Source: Clostridiales bacterium (lineage in GTDB: Bacteria; Bacillota; Clostridia; Saccharofermentanales; UBA5734). Taken from it: a stretch of 32,357 nucleotides of DNA. Positions 10,803 to 20,464 of the stretch are shown in pieces. Under the pieces are notes generated by a model, which saw only the letters and a list, made by a program, of their open reading frames with translations, was not told where the DNA came from and did not search any database. The stretch is from the NCBI GenBank assembly GCA_003532195.1, contig DOFA01000171.1, forward strand, positions 1 to 32,357, read 5' to 3'. Within the stretch, counting starts at the first letter, position 1, and each line of letters begins with the position of its first letter. A program made the translations under genes and the position numbers.

Positions 10803-12656
10803 ATGCTGACCATTCAAGAAAGCCGGGCTTTGATACCCGTTATCCTGTCCCTCGTTTTCATGGTTTTCCTTTTCGTCATCATCGCCAGGATGAAAGATAA
10901 GAACCAGATCCATTATGCTTTTATGTTTCAAATGGGGGTCATGCTGATTTGGACAGTGGCGGCCATTATTCTGGAATATGATCATCTCGCGGGCGCCCCG
11001 ACCAATCCCATTTGGGTCAATATCGCCTATATTGGCGTCATTCTGACTCCGGTCGGGGTTTTGTATCTGGGTTTGATATTCGCTAAAACCAAGATCCGGC
11101 TGAGCTGGAAGCACGGCCTTCTGTTCCTGGTCCCCCTGTTGTCGGTCATCCTGCTGATCACGAACGACTATCATCATCTCTTTTACAAATATATCGAATA
11201 CACCAAACTGACCCGGGCGGAATCTTTTGGCGCCTATTTCTATTTTCATTCCTTTTATTCCTACGTTTGCATCATGGTCGGCATGGGATACCTGGTTTAT
11301 TTTTCGATTAAGAACGCCGGCTTTTTTTCCCGACAGTCAATTTTTATCCTGCTCGGGATCATTGTGTCCCTCAGCTATAATTTTCTGTTGACCATACAGG
11401 TTATTAACGTCAGTTTTCATACCAATGTCATTGCTTTTTTCTTCACTTTCTTGTTCATCTACCTGGCTATCCTGAAATTTGATTTTCTGAACATTGTGCC
11501 GATCGCTCTGCAAAATGTTGTTGACCATATATCCGACAGCTTTCTGGTCATTGACAAAGACCAGCATATCATTGATTTCAATAAAACATTTGCCGACACT
11601 TTTCAAAGCGTCTTGAAAATCAGCCGTAAAGGCAGCCTGCCGGCCTATATCGCCGCGGCGGAATTCAATCCCGATATTATCCGGCTTCTGATCATGTTCC
11701 AGCAGTCGCTCTTGAAGCGGGCGCCGGACATCAGCGAAACGAACATCCAGATTGACGGCGAAGCGCGGCATTTCATCGTGGAAATCACTCCCCTTTACAG
11801 CCAGGGCAGCTACCTGAGTTCGATCATCCTGCTCAAGGACATCACCCAGGTCAAGCTGGCCATGGAAACAATCCAGAGCAACTACGAGATCATGCGGGAA
11901 AAAGAAAGACTGGCTTCGCTGGGGCAGTTGATCGGCGGCATCGCGCATAACCTGAAAACCCCGATCATGTCAATCTCAGGCGGCATCGAAGGACTCAAGG
12001 ACCTGATTGAAGAATACCGCTCCTCTATTGGCGACAGCACAGTCACTGACGAAGACCATCGGGAAATCGCCTCCGAAATGGTGGCGTGGATCGGAAAAAT
12101 CAAGCCGCACTGCTCCTATATGTCCGATATCATATCGACAGTCAAGGGTCAGGCAGCCCAATTCAATACTACCCTGGACACCACATTTACCCTCGATGAG
12201 CTGATCAAGCGTGTGCAGCTGCTGATGCTGCACGAACTGAACTATTTCCACTGCAGCTTGAAAGTGGATTGCGACCCGACGCGTCTCCTGGAAATCCAGG
12301 GCGATGTCAGCAGCCTGGTCCAGATTTTTGACAATCTGATCATTAATTCGATTCAGTCTTATGAAGGCAAGGAAGGTGTCATCGAGCTGACTGTCCAGGA
12401 AAAAGCCCCAGACATCCTGTTTACGATCCGTGATCATGGCCGCGGGATACCGGCGGCGATCCAGGAGAAAGTCTTCCGGGAAATGGTGACAACCAAAGGC
12501 AACAAGGGGACCGGCTTGGGCCTTTACATGTCCTATGCCACCATCAAGGGCAAGTTCGGCGGCAATATGTGGTTTGCATCAGAACCGGATCGGGGAACGA
12601 CGTTTTATATCTCGATCCCCTGTTTCCGGTCACTTCCCAAGAGCGCTGCCGATTAA
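10803..12656 (+). CDS. Membrane sensor histidine kinase (7TM-type sensor, PAS, HATPase)
   Basis: A 617-residue sensor kinase. The first ~230 residues contain seven or eight hydrophobic segments, resembling the HisKA_7TM sensor class that detects ligands within or at the membrane. A PAS-like domain (~240-350; ISDSFLVIDKDQHIIDFN) precedes the H-box with phospho-acceptor His382 (GGIAHNLKTPI). The N-box (IFDNLIINSIQS), G1 (IRDHGRGIP) and G2 (GTGLGLYM) of the ATPase domain are intact, so it should be active. Its ATG comes 15 nt after the NRPS stop, with AGAAGAGG just upstream, so the two genes form an operon. This placement makes the NRPS product a natural candidate ligand (inference). The likely partner is the response regulator 170 nt downstream. 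Confidence 0.9.
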   Translation: MLTIQESRALIPVILSLVFMVFLFVIIARMKDKNQIHYAFMFQMGVMLIWTVAAIILEYDHLAGAPTNPIWVNIAYIGVILTPVGVLYLGLIFAKTKIRLSWKHGLLFLVPLLSVILLITNDYHHLFYKYIEYTKLTRAESFGAYFYFHSFYSYVCIMVGMGYLVYFSIKNAGFFSRQSIFILLGIIVSLSYNFLLTIQVINVSFHTNVIAFFFTFLFIYLAILKFDFLNIVPIALQNVVDHISDSFLVIDKDQHIIDFNKTFADTFQSVLKISRKGSLPAYIAAAEFNPDIIRLLIMFQQSLLKRAPDISETNIQIDGEARHFIVEITPLYSQGSYLSSIILLKDITQVKLAMETIQSNYEIMREKERLASLGQLIGGIAHNLKTPIMSISGGIEGLKDLIEEYRSSIGDSTVTDEDHREIASEMVAWIGKIKPHCSYMSDIISTVKGQAAQFNTTLDTTFTLDELIKRVQLLMLHELNYFHCSLKVDCDPTRLLEIQGDVSSLVQIFDNLIINSIQSYEGKEGVIELTVQEKAPDILFTIRDHGRGIPAAIQEKVFREMVTTKGNKGTGLGLYMSYATIKGKFGGNMWFASEPDRGTTFYISIPCFRSLPKSAAD

Positions 12657-12727
12657 CTGAAGCAATATTTTGCTATCATTACAAAATCGATATAATTCAA
12701 GGTCAAGATCATTAAACTTATAGAAAC

Positions 12728-12736
12728 TGGTATAAT
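12728..12736 (+). promoter_or_regulatory. Extended -10 promoter before the HD-GYP regulator
   Basis: TGGTATAAT is a perfect -10 with a TGn extension about 90 nt upstream of the regulator start codon. A second TATAAT at 12691-12696 has a weak -35 (TTTGCT, 16 nt). The regulator can therefore be expressed apart from the NRPS-kinase operon. Confidence 0.5.
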
Positions 12737-12823
12737 GAAAAATAGGTTAGCCCAGTGCTGACTCTATTGGTGAACCGGTGACTTTGGATGCAGGAACAGG
12801 GCTGTTTCTGCCGGGAGCGGGAC

Positions 12824-14398
12824 ATGAGAAAAAAGCAACCAAGAAGCGCATCAGAATATAGAATCATTGTTGTTGATGATGAAATTGGCATTATTGATTC
12901 CCTGGCGGTTGTCCTGCAGCGAAGCGGCTATGATTTTACCGGCGAAACCAACCCGGTTCAGGCCATTGAGCGCATCCGTCACGAACATTTCGACCTGCTG
13001 ATCCTGGATTATCTGATGCAACCGCTGCATGGCGATGAAGTTGTTGCCCAGATCAGGAAATTCAACCAGGAGCTCTATATCTTGCTTCTGACCGGACACC
13101 GGGATCTCGCGCCGCCGCTGGAAACCATCCGTGCCCTGGATATCCAGGGTTACTGCGAGAAAAGCGACAAATTCGACCAGCTGATCCTGTTGGTCGAATC
13201 CGGGATCAAATCGATTTCTTTATTGAAAACGATTAAAAAATTTCAGGAAGGTCTGAACAAAATCCTCCAGGCGGTTCCTAAAATCTACCAGCTGCAGCCG
13301 CTGGGCAGCATTCTGGAAGATATCCTGTCCGAGATCATGCCTCTGGTTAACAGCGAGAATGCTTTTATTTTAGTCGATGATGTGACCGGCATCAACGCCG
13401 ACCGCAAAAGCATCTTTAAAGGCATTGGCAAATACCGGACCGAAATCGGCGAATTTGTGGAAATGCTCAGCCCGGAATTGATGGAACATATCGGATATTC
13501 GCGTATGAACAAGGAAATGGTCCGCTTCGAAGAGGGTGCGATCCTGCCTCTAAATAACGAGCTTTTACAGTGCATCGGGGTCATCTTCGTCGAAAGCCTC
13601 GACTTTGGCAGCGATCAGCTGGACCAAGGGATCAAGCTACTGGAGATTTATGCCAGCCAGGCAGCTTCATCTCTGAGCAATGCCTTTCTCCATTCCATGG
13701 TGAACATGAAGAATGAGGAATTGAATAAAACCTATGACCAGCTGCGCATCCGTTACATGGATACAATCGAAGCTTTGCGCCTGGTCGTCGACGCGAAAGA
13801 TATTTATACCCGAGGCCATTCCGACCGGGTTTCCTATTACGCCGTCAAGATCGGCAAAGCCCTCGACCTTCCGGAAAACGATCTGGAGCTGCTACGCATC
13901 AGCGGCGTCTTCCACGATGTCGGCAAGATTGGCACCGCAGACGATATCCTCTCCAAATCCGATCGCCTGAAGGCGGAAGAATTCGAAGAGATCAAGAAAC
14001 ACCCAATGAAGGGCGCCCAGATCCTGTCGGCGATTTCCATGTTCAAAGGGGTGGTGCCCATTGTCCAGTGCCACCATGAGCGCATCGATGGCAAAGGCTA
14101 CCCCCAGGGCCTTCTGGGTCCGCAGATCCCGCTGCTGTCGCGGATTATATCCGTGGTCGACGCTTTCGACGCCATGACCTCGGATCGCCAGTACCGGCCG
14201 CGCATGGATCTGGATACAGCCAGGAACCAGCTGCGCCTGGGCCGGGACACCCAGTTCGACGGCCGGATCGTCGATATTTTCCTGGCGATTCTGGATGACT
14301 ACAATCTCCTGCTCGGTGAAATGCGCCGACTGCATATCGGAGTCGATTGTTTCAACGAACCTATCCAGCGAACCGGATCAGCTGAAAGGATCATATAA
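12824..14398 (+). CDS. Response regulator with HD-GYP phosphodiesterase output
   Basis: A 524-residue two-component regulator. The receiver domain (~10-130) has the acidic pair in VVDDE, phospho-acceptor Asp62 in LILDYLMQ, and the conserved Thr and Lys (LLTGH, EKSDKF). A linker/GAF-like region (~150-290) joins it to an HD-GYP domain with HSDRV, catalytic HD at H364-D365 (FHDVGKIG), H417-H418 (CHHERIDG) and the GYP at 425-427. All metal-binding motifs are intact, so it should hydrolyse c-di-GMP, or a related cyclic dinucleotide, in the cytoplasm. The start chosen is the ATG at 12824 with GGGAG at 6 nt; an in-frame ATG 36 nt upstream lacks a binding site. Its 3' end overlaps the convergent ABC transporter gene by 21 nt. 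It is the natural phosphorelay partner of the preceding kinase. Confidence 0.92.
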   Translation: MRKKQPRSASEYRIIVVDDEIGIIDSLAVVLQRSGYDFTGETNPVQAIERIRHEHFDLLILDYLMQPLHGDEVVAQIRKFNQELYILLLTGHRDLAPPLETIRALDIQGYCEKSDKFDQLILLVESGIKSISLLKTIKKFQEGLNKILQAVPKIYQLQPLGSILEDILSEIMPLVNSENAFILVDDVTGINADRKSIFKGIGKYRTEIGEFVEMLSPELMEHIGYSRMNKEMVRFEEGAILPLNNELLQCIGVIFVESLDFGSDQLDQGIKLLEIYASQAASSLSNAFLHSMVNMKNEELNKTYDQLRIRYMDTIEALRLVVDAKDIYTRGHSDRVSYYAVKIGKALDLPENDLELLRISGVFHDVGKIGTADDILSKSDRLKAEEFEEIKKHPMKGAQILSAISMFKGVVPIVQCHHERIDGKGYPQGLLGPQIPLLSRIISVVDAFDAMTSDRQYRPRMDLDTARNQLRLGRDTQFDGRIVDIFLAILDDYNLLLGEMRRLHIGVDCFNEPIQRTGSAERII

Positions 14399-16123
14399 TC
14401 GATATAGATCATAATAGATGCCTTGCCTGGCCATCAGGGCGGCGTGGCTTCCTTGTTCTTCAATACCGTTTTGGGTCAGGACCAGGATTGTCTTGGCTTG
14501 ACGGATGGTCGTCAGGCGATGGGCAATGGTGAAGGTCGTCCGGCCGCTGGCCAGTCGTTCCAGCGACTGCTGTACCAGCCGCTCGCTTTCATTATCCAGC
14601 GAAGACGTCGCTTCATCCAGGATCAGGATCGGCGGATTTTTCAGAAAGACGCGGGCGATGCTCAGCCGCTGTTTCTGCCCGCCGGACAACTTGATTCCGC
14701 GCTCGCCGACATAAGTCTTGTAGCCCTGGGGCAGCTGACGGATAAAATCGTCCGCCCCGGCTTGTTCGGCAGCCCGGACGACCTCCTCGACGGAAGCGCC
14801 GGGACGCCCATATTCAATGTTCTCAAAGACCGAGCCGGAGAAGAGGTAGACATCCTGCTGAACGACGCCGATCTGCGAGCGCAGCGAGTGCAGGGCGATT
14901 TTCTTGATGTCCAGGCCGTCGAGCAGGATCTGTCCGCCGGTGACATCATAAAAACGCGGGATCAGGCTGCATAAAGTGCTCTTGCCGCTGCCCGAAGGCC
15001 CGACTAAGGCGATGTGGTCGCCGGGTGCCGCATGCAGCTCGATATCGGACAAAACCAGTGCGTCGCCTTCGCTATATTGGAAACTGACATGTTCAAACCG
15101 GATATCGCCGGAAACTTGGGTTAGTTCGGCCGCCTGATCATCATCTTTCAGGTCGACCGGTATATCCATCAGGTCGAGAAACCGTTCGATGCCGGTCATG
15201 CCGCGCTGGAACTGCTCGGTAAACTCAATGATGCGCCGGATGGATGTCAGCAAAGTTGAAATGTACAGCAGGTATGCCGTCAGGTCCGCCGCCGTGAGCT
15301 GGCCGCGGATCAGGAACAAGGCGCCGGCCACGACGACAACAATATACATCAATCCGTCAAAAGAGCGGATCGTTGTATGAAAACCGGCCATGGTGAAGTA
15401 ACTGCGCCTCTTAATATCCTGGAAAGCCAGATTGTCCTGGTCAAATTTCATTTGCTCGATTGATTCGTTGGCAAAGGACTTGACAACCCGGATCCCCAGC
15501 AAGCTGTCTTCAACCCGGGCATTCAGCTCGCCGACCTGCTGCCGGGCCTGACGGAACTGATCGCGCATGCGCCGGTTGAACAAGAAGGAGACCGCGAGCA
15601 TGACCGGCAGGATGGCGAAGATAATCAAGGTCATCCATATATTGATCGAAGCCAGGAAGGTAAAGGCAAAAACGATTTTGACAGCCGCAATGAAAAATTC
15701 TTCCGGGCAGTGGTGGGCAAATTCGGTGACTTCAAAGAGATCGTTCGTAATCCGGGACATGATCTGGCCGATTTTGGTGTTGTCATAAAAAGAAAAAGGC
15801 AATTGCTGCAGGTGGGCATACAAATCCCTCCGCATATGGGTTTCGATGCGGGCGCCCATGATGTGGCCGAGTGAAGCCATGTAGAAGGCGGCGACCGAAT
15901 CAAGCAGCCGCAGGCCCAAATACAGGAAACCCAGGCGCAGGACCAGGCTGACGGTCAGGCTGGCCAGATCGTTGCTGGCCAGAGTCATGATTTGCCGGAT
16001 GATCAAGGGTAAAACCAATTCGCAAGCCGTGGTCAGGCCGGCACAAATCAAGTCGATTAGCAAAATCCAGCGAAAATGGGCATAGTAGGGCAAAAACCGT
16101 TTAATGAGCGGGGTTGTTTTCAT
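14378..16123 (-). CDS. ABC transporter, fused permease/ATPase (exporter type)
   Basis: A 581-residue half-transporter of the type IV exporter (MsbA/LmrA-like) fold that should homodimerise. Six membrane helices in residues ~15-310 (including the DNTKIGQIMSRITND coupling helix) precede the ATPase domain. The ATPase has Walker A GPSGSGKST, Q-loop VVQQDVYLF, signature LSGGQKQR, Walker B ILILDEATSSLD and H-loop AHRLTT, all intact. Substrate is unknown; such exporters carry lipids, peptides or small molecules. It starts 38 nt after the GH38 gene on the same strand with a weak AGTGAG site, so the two are probably one transcript. The neighbouring NRPS makes its product a possible cargo, but the strands are opposite and the link is speculative. 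Confidence 0.92.
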   Translation of the reverse strand: MKTTPLIKRFLPYYAHFRWILLIDLICAGLTTACELVLPLIIRQIMTLASNDLASLTVSLVLRLGFLYLGLRLLDSVAAFYMASLGHIMGARIETHMRRDLYAHLQQLPFSFYDNTKIGQIMSRITNDLFEVTEFAHHCPEEFFIAAVKIVFAFTFLASINIWMTLIIFAILPVMLAVSFLFNRRMRDQFRQARQQVGELNARVEDSLLGIRVVKSFANESIEQMKFDQDNLAFQDIKRRSYFTMAGFHTTIRSFDGLMYIVVVVAGALFLIRGQLTAADLTAYLLYISTLLTSIRRIIEFTEQFQRGMTGIERFLDLMDIPVDLKDDDQAAELTQVSGDIRFEHVSFQYSEGDALVLSDIELHAAPGDHIALVGPSGSGKSTLCSLIPRFYDVTGGQILLDGLDIKKIALHSLRSQIGVVQQDVYLFSGSVFENIEYGRPGASVEEVVRAAEQAGADDFIRQLPQGYKTYVGERGIKLSGGQKQRLSIARVFLKNPPILILDEATSSLDNESERLVQQSLERLASGRTTFTIAHRLTTIRQAKTILVLTQNGIEEQGSHAALMARQGIYYDLYRLYDPFS

Positions 16124-16161
16124 GTCAACATCTCACTTTAGCGATTGCTGTGTTATCAGCA

Positions 16162-19100
16162 TCAATCTGGCTGCGCAAAACGAACCTTGACGGTGCGGAT
16201 CTCGTAGGGCAGGACGACCAGGTCGACGGCACTGGCAGGGCCGGCGCCGGCGGCAACCGGTTCCAGCTTGGACAGATCCTCTTCCAGCAGGCTGCATTCG
16301 CAAATCCGCCCGATCGGCCAGGCAAAAGTCAGCCGTACCGGCGTCCTGCGGTTGTAGCATTCATACAGGCGGATAATCCAATCAGAACTGTCCTCCGCTT
16401 GTTTGACCACTTCGACCACCACGTTCTCGCTATCGGTCCGCACCAGGGAAAAGGCCTCCGGACCGGGCCGGGCGCCGCCGATTGCCGGGACGCCTGACGC
16501 GGCGGGAGCCGAAGCGGACGCAGCTACCGCGATCAGCGGGTTGTTGAGAAGGTAAGCTGCCCTAACGGTTCCTGCCTGGCGCCAGCCGCCCTGATGCGGC
16601 AGAAGGGTCAGCGTAAACTCGTGCAGTTCCTTGTCGGCATCCGGATTAGGGTATAGCGCCGATTTAAGCAGCGACAGGCCAATGACACCGTCCCGGACGC
16701 TGCAGCCATATTTGCAGTCGTTCAGGACACTGCAGCCAAAATCGTCTTCCGAGAGGTCCAGCCATTTATGCATGCAAACCTCAAAACGGGCGAAATCCCA
16801 GGATGTATTGCTGTGCGTTGCACGCTGGACGTTACCGTATTGGATGTCGAAAGTCGCCTGGCTGCTATGGATATCAACCGGAAAGAGCGCTTTCAGGTGT
16901 ATCTGCTTTTCGTGCCAGTCAATCCGGTGGTGAATGTCAATCCGGGGTTCGCCGCGCCAGAGGGATATAGTCTGGACGATCTCCGAATCGAGATAGCGGC
17001 GCCGGATTTCCAGGCAGCCGCGGACAGGGCCCCGCTCGGTAACGGTAATTGACTGGACATCATCGATTTCCCAGGACTTCTCCAGGTAGTAATTATTTAG
17101 ATCCCAGGCGTCGTAATTGTGGGGCTTGTCTTCATAACTCATCAGCACGTTGGCTTTGCCGGAAGCAGGAAGCAGTTCCCGGCCGGCGCGCTTGTCAAAG
17201 ATGGATATGAATTGGCCGCAGGCGTTGAGCCGGATATCGAGGCAGGAATTAGCCAAATGATCGGGCGACAGAACCAGGTCGGTTGCCTCGGCCGGTTCCG
17301 AAGCTTCACACAGAAGGAAGCAGCGATAGCCTTTGGCCGGGATATCCGTGACCTGAGACAGCCAGCGTCCGTCGGCCAGCTGCTGGCAGCCACAGGTCAC
17401 TTCCGGATTTGCTGCGTCAGCCAACACGGGCTGCTTCAATTCAGCCGGGACTGTGAAAAAGACCGGACCGCTGCCGGTAAATCCGGTGGGATTGAAGATG
17501 GTCAGTTTGCCGGCGCCGACGCGGTCAGCCACCGCCTGCAAGGCCTGAGCGAGCAGATTGCCGCTGGCGGCCAGTGTTTGCTCATATTCGATTCGCGAAT
17601 CGTCATAAACTTCCTTGATCGAAGAACCGGGCAGGATATCATGGAACTGGTTGCGCAGCACGACTTCCCAGCCGGCGCAGATGGCGTCCATGGGATAATC
17701 GGCCTGATTGAACAGCTGATTCAGGGCGCAGGCCCACTCGGCATTCTGCCAGGCAAACTCGGCGCGGCGATTGTAGCGCTTGTTGCGGGCCATGGAGGTG
17801 TAGGTGCCGCGGTGATATTCCAGATAGAGTTCGCCATTCCAAACCGGCAAGTATTTGTTGTCACGTACCGAGCTTTCCAAATCGGTAAAGAATTGGGCGG
17901 CGGTCGACATCTGTGTGCGCGGGCAGCCGGGGATCCCCTGGGCCAGCCGGCGCTGGGTTTCCAGCATCTCGCGGGTCGGGCCGCCGCCGCCGTCGCCGAA
18001 ACCAAAAGAGGTCAGGACTTCGCTGTTTAAATGCTTTTGCTGGTAACGCTGCCAGCTGCCTTTAACCTGCGAAGGGGTCAGACTGCCGTTGTAGGTGGTG
18101 AAAAAACTGCTCCTTTTGCGCCCGGACGGATTTGCGCCCTGATAGTCGCTGGTGGGGATAAAATGAGTCAGGACCCGGCTGCCGTCGATGCCGATCCATT
18201 CAAACGTGTCATAAGGCATTTTATTGAATTCGTTCCAGCTGATTTTTGTGGTCATAAAATAGGACAAGCCGCTTTTCTGCATGATTTGCGGCAGGGCGGC
18301 TGAATAGCCGAAGACATCCGGCAGCCAGAGAATCCGGTTGTCGACGCCGAATTCCTGCCGGAAATAGCGCTTGCCGGTGAGAATCTGCCGCACCAGGGCT
18401 TCGCCGGAAGCGATGTTGCAATCGGCTTCCAGGAACATGGCCCCTTCGGCTTCCCAGCGGCCTTCCTTAATCCGCCGGCGGATTTTCTCAAAAATCTCCG
18501 GGGCATTTTTCTGGACATATTTGTAGAGCTGCGGCTGGCTCGACATAAAGATGAATTCCGGATAGGCGTTCATCAAGGCCAGCATCGTTGAAAAGGTACG
18601 GACTGCCTTGTCTTCGGTGACCGCCAGGGTCCAGAGCCAGGCGACGTCAATATGGGTGTGGCCGACGCAGCGGACGACAGGCGATGACTGGCCGCATAAC
18701 CGGTTATAAAAACCGGCAGTCAGCTTTTCCTGAGCCAAAGCCAGCGATTCATAATAGGCCGGCGAATGCTCCTGGCGCAGATCCAGCAGGTTGAGCGACT
18801 CGTTCAAAGCCAGGATGATGTCAATATACGCCTGATCCTGTTTGTCGAGCAGCTGGGCGATCCGGAACGGAACCAGCAGATCATAATAATATTTTTCAGT
18901 TAAGCGGTCGAGAACGCGCAGTTGGGCATGAAACAGCAAGCTGAAGTTCTGGTCGCCAGTAAACGCGGCTAAGGTCAGGCGGAAGCGGGAGCCGGCAACC
19001 GCCGGTTCAGCCAGGACAATGCTGCGGTGATTGACATCGAGTCCCTGGACCGGCTGGCCGTTCACATAGGCTAAAAACTGGGGGTTCGTTGCATCCCAGC

Positions 19101-19377
19101 CTGATTCCCGGCCGGTGGTCAATTCAAAAACCACGCAGCAGCCGGCCATGGATTCCGGCAAGGTGACCTCGGTATCGAACCAGAAATATACCCGGTGACC
19201 GCCCCAGATTTGGCCCGGATTCATGTCAGACCATCCGGAAGTGTCCAGACTGCCCGGATCGGCGAAACGCTCGCCGGTTTGCTTCATTTTAAAAGGCGCT
19301 ATAACCTGCGACCAGGGATAGATCATCCGCTCCAGGTCTTGAAGCAGGCGCCCGATACGTTCCTCAAGCATAATCAT
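16162..19377 (-). CDS. GH38 alpha-mannosidase
   Basis: A 1071-residue glycoside hydrolase family 38 enzyme, full length for the bacterial type. The zinc-binding motif GHTHIDVAWLW (H240, H242, D244) opens the catalytic domain. The nucleophile Asp354 is in WLPDVFGYSAALPQ, and a further zinc ligand His579 is in NQFHDILPGSS. The N-terminal ~230 residues form the usual beta-rich/helical pre-domain and the C-terminal ~400 the beta-sandwich domains. There is no signal peptide, so it should act in the cytoplasm on imported or turned-over alpha-mannosides. The start ATG is well placed after GGGAGG (8 nt). It is first in an operon with the ABC transporter and has its own promoter (19452-19481). Confidence 0.94.
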   Translation of the reverse strand: MIMLEERIGRLLQDLERMIYPWSQVIAPFKMKQTGERFADPGSLDTSGWSDMNPGQIWGGHRVYFWFDTEVTLPESMAGCCVVFELTTGRESGWDATNPQFLAYVNGQPVQGLDVNHRSIVLAEPAVAGSRFRLTLAAFTGDQNFSLLFHAQLRVLDRLTEKYYYDLLVPFRIAQLLDKQDQAYIDIILALNESLNLLDLRQEHSPAYYESLALAQEKLTAGFYNRLCGQSSPVVRCVGHTHIDVAWLWTLAVTEDKAVRTFSTMLALMNAYPEFIFMSSQPQLYKYVQKNAPEIFEKIRRRIKEGRWEAEGAMFLEADCNIASGEALVRQILTGKRYFRQEFGVDNRILWLPDVFGYSAALPQIMQKSGLSYFMTTKISWNEFNKMPYDTFEWIGIDGSRVLTHFIPTSDYQGANPSGRKRSSFFTTYNGSLTPSQVKGSWQRYQQKHLNSEVLTSFGFGDGGGGPTREMLETQRRLAQGIPGCPRTQMSTAAQFFTDLESSVRDNKYLPVWNGELYLEYHRGTYTSMARNKRYNRRAEFAWQNAEWACALNQLFNQADYPMDAICAGWEVVLRNQFHDILPGSSIKEVYDDSRIEYEQTLAASGNLLAQALQAVADRVGAGKLTIFNPTGFTGSGPVFFTVPAELKQPVLADAANPEVTCGCQQLADGRWLSQVTDIPAKGYRCFLLCEASEPAEATDLVLSPDHLANSCLDIRLNACGQFISIFDKRAGRELLPASGKANVLMSYEDKPHNYDAWDLNNYYLEKSWEIDDVQSITVTERGPVRGCLEIRRRYLDSEIVQTISLWRGEPRIDIHHRIDWHEKQIHLKALFPVDIHSSQATFDIQYGNVQRATHSNTSWDFARFEVCMHKWLDLSEDDFGCSVLNDCKYGCSVRDGVIGLSLLKSALYPNPDADKELHEFTLTLLPHQGGWRQAGTVRAAYLLNNPLIAVAASASAPAASGVPAIGGARPGPEAFSLVRTDSENVVVEVVKQAEDSSDWIIRLYECYNRRTPVRLTFAWPIGRICECSLLEEDLSKLEPVAAGAGPASAVDLVVLPYEIRTVKVRFAQPD

Positions 19378-19412
19378 GAAAATTTCCTCCCATGGCGTCT
19401 TGTACCGAGTTG

Positions 19413-19442
19413 CCAGCTTAAGTCAAATATAAGTCAAGCTGG
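19413..19442. promoter_or_regulatory. Inverted repeat in the alpha-mannosidase leader
   Basis: CCAGCTT (19413-19419) and AAGCTGG (19436-19442) flank a pair of direct AAGTCA repeats. The site lies between the predicted transcription start and the ribosome binding site of the mannosidase gene, where a repressor could act. Confidence 0.4.
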
Positions 19443-19451
19443 CTCATGAGT

Positions 19452-19481
19452 ATTATAGTTCGAATGATTCAAGCTTGACAA
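19452..19481 (-). promoter_or_regulatory. Promoter of the alpha-mannosidase/ABC operon
   Basis: On the minus strand TTGTCA (19476-19481) and a perfect TATAAT (19452-19457) are 18 nt apart, about 75 nt before the mannosidase start codon. Confidence 0.55.
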
Positions 19482-19497
19482 TGGCTGCCGTGCCCTA

Positions 19498-19526
19498 TTT
19501 TCAATTCTGGCGGAAAATGAGATAAT
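19498..19526 (+). promoter_or_regulatory. Possible promoter of the EamA permease
   Basis: TTTTCA (19498-19503), 17-nt spacer, GATAAT (19521-19526). The -35 is poor. A TTGACA at 19475-19480 on the same strand lacks a good -10 at standard spacing. Confidence 0.3.
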
Positions 19527-19573
19527 GAGCCGGATTATATTGCCCGGGCGGCAGCAGCAGAAGCGAGTAATTT

Positions 19574-20464
19574 ATGAAATCTGAAAAAAACGCCAGCCAG
19601 ACCCTCGTCCGGGCCGAACGCCGGGCATCACTCAGCGGTCCGATTTTCATTGTTTTATCGGCCCTGTTCTGGAGCACATCAGGCGTGCTGATTAAGTACA
19701 TCCCCTGGCACCCGATGGCGATCGCCTCCGGGCGCAGTTTAATTGCCGCCCTGGTCATGGCTCTGTTTTTCGGCCGACGCGTCTGGCGCAAGCCGAATTT
19801 TATAACCTTGCTCTCCAGCCTGTGCATGGGTTTGACCCAGTCGCTCTATATAATTGCCAACAAACTGACAACCGCCGCTAATGCCATCATGCTGCAATAT
19901 GTCTCGCCGATCTTCATTATGATTATCGGCGCGATCTTCCTGCATGTCCGGCCGACCAAACGGGAAATTATTGTGTCAATCATCGCATTCAGCGGCATTT
20001 TCCTGTTCTTTTTCGACAACATGAGCGCCGGAAACCAGATCGGCAATGCGCTGGCGCTCTTTACCGGCCTGACTTTCGCCGTGGTCTTTGTGATCAACGG
20101 CCGGCCGGAATGCCATTCCGAATCAGCCCTGGTCATGGGGCAGCTCCTGACCATGCTGGCCGGGCTGCCGTTTCTGGTCCAGGTTGACAACGTAGTCCCG
20201 GTTCACGTCCTGGCGCTGGTTCTTCTTGGCACTTGCCAGCTTGCGCTCGGTTACATCCTGTTCAATCGGGGCATCCATCTGACTTCACCGCTCAACGCCA
20301 GCCTGATCTCCATGATCGAACCGATCATGAATCCGGTCTGGGTTCTGATTTTCATCGGCGAGAAACCGGGCCCGCTGGCGTTGCTGGGAGGCCTGACTGT
20401 TATTTCAGCGATATTGTTCCTGAATTTAGAGAAATTGAAACGCGGGCATTTCAAGAATCCTTGA
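19574..20464 (+). CDS. EamA/DMT-family permease
   Basis: A 296-residue integral membrane protein with ten predicted hydrophobic segments in two internally repeated halves, typical of the drug/metabolite transporter (EamA) family. Recognisable pieces are FWSTSGVLIKYI at TM1, TAANAIMLQYVSPIFIMIIG at TM4, and SLISMIEPIMNPVWVLIFIGEKP in the second repeat (an EPxxxPxW-type motif). Members export amino acids or small metabolites, or import nucleotide sugars; the substrate cannot be read here. The ribosome binding site is weak (AAGCGAG). It has no co-directional neighbour close upstream. Confidence 0.88.
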   Translation: MKSEKNASQTLVRAERRASLSGPIFIVLSALFWSTSGVLIKYIPWHPMAIASGRSLIAALVMALFFGRRVWRKPNFITLLSSLCMGLTQSLYIIANKLTTAANAIMLQYVSPIFIMIIGAIFLHVRPTKREIIVSIIAFSGIFLFFFDNMSAGNQIGNALALFTGLTFAVVFVINGRPECHSESALVMGQLLTMLAGLPFLVQVDNVVPVHVLALVLLGTCQLALGYILFNRGIHLTSPLNASLISMIEPIMNPVWVLIFIGEKPGPLALLGGLTVISAILFLNLEKLKRGHFKNP

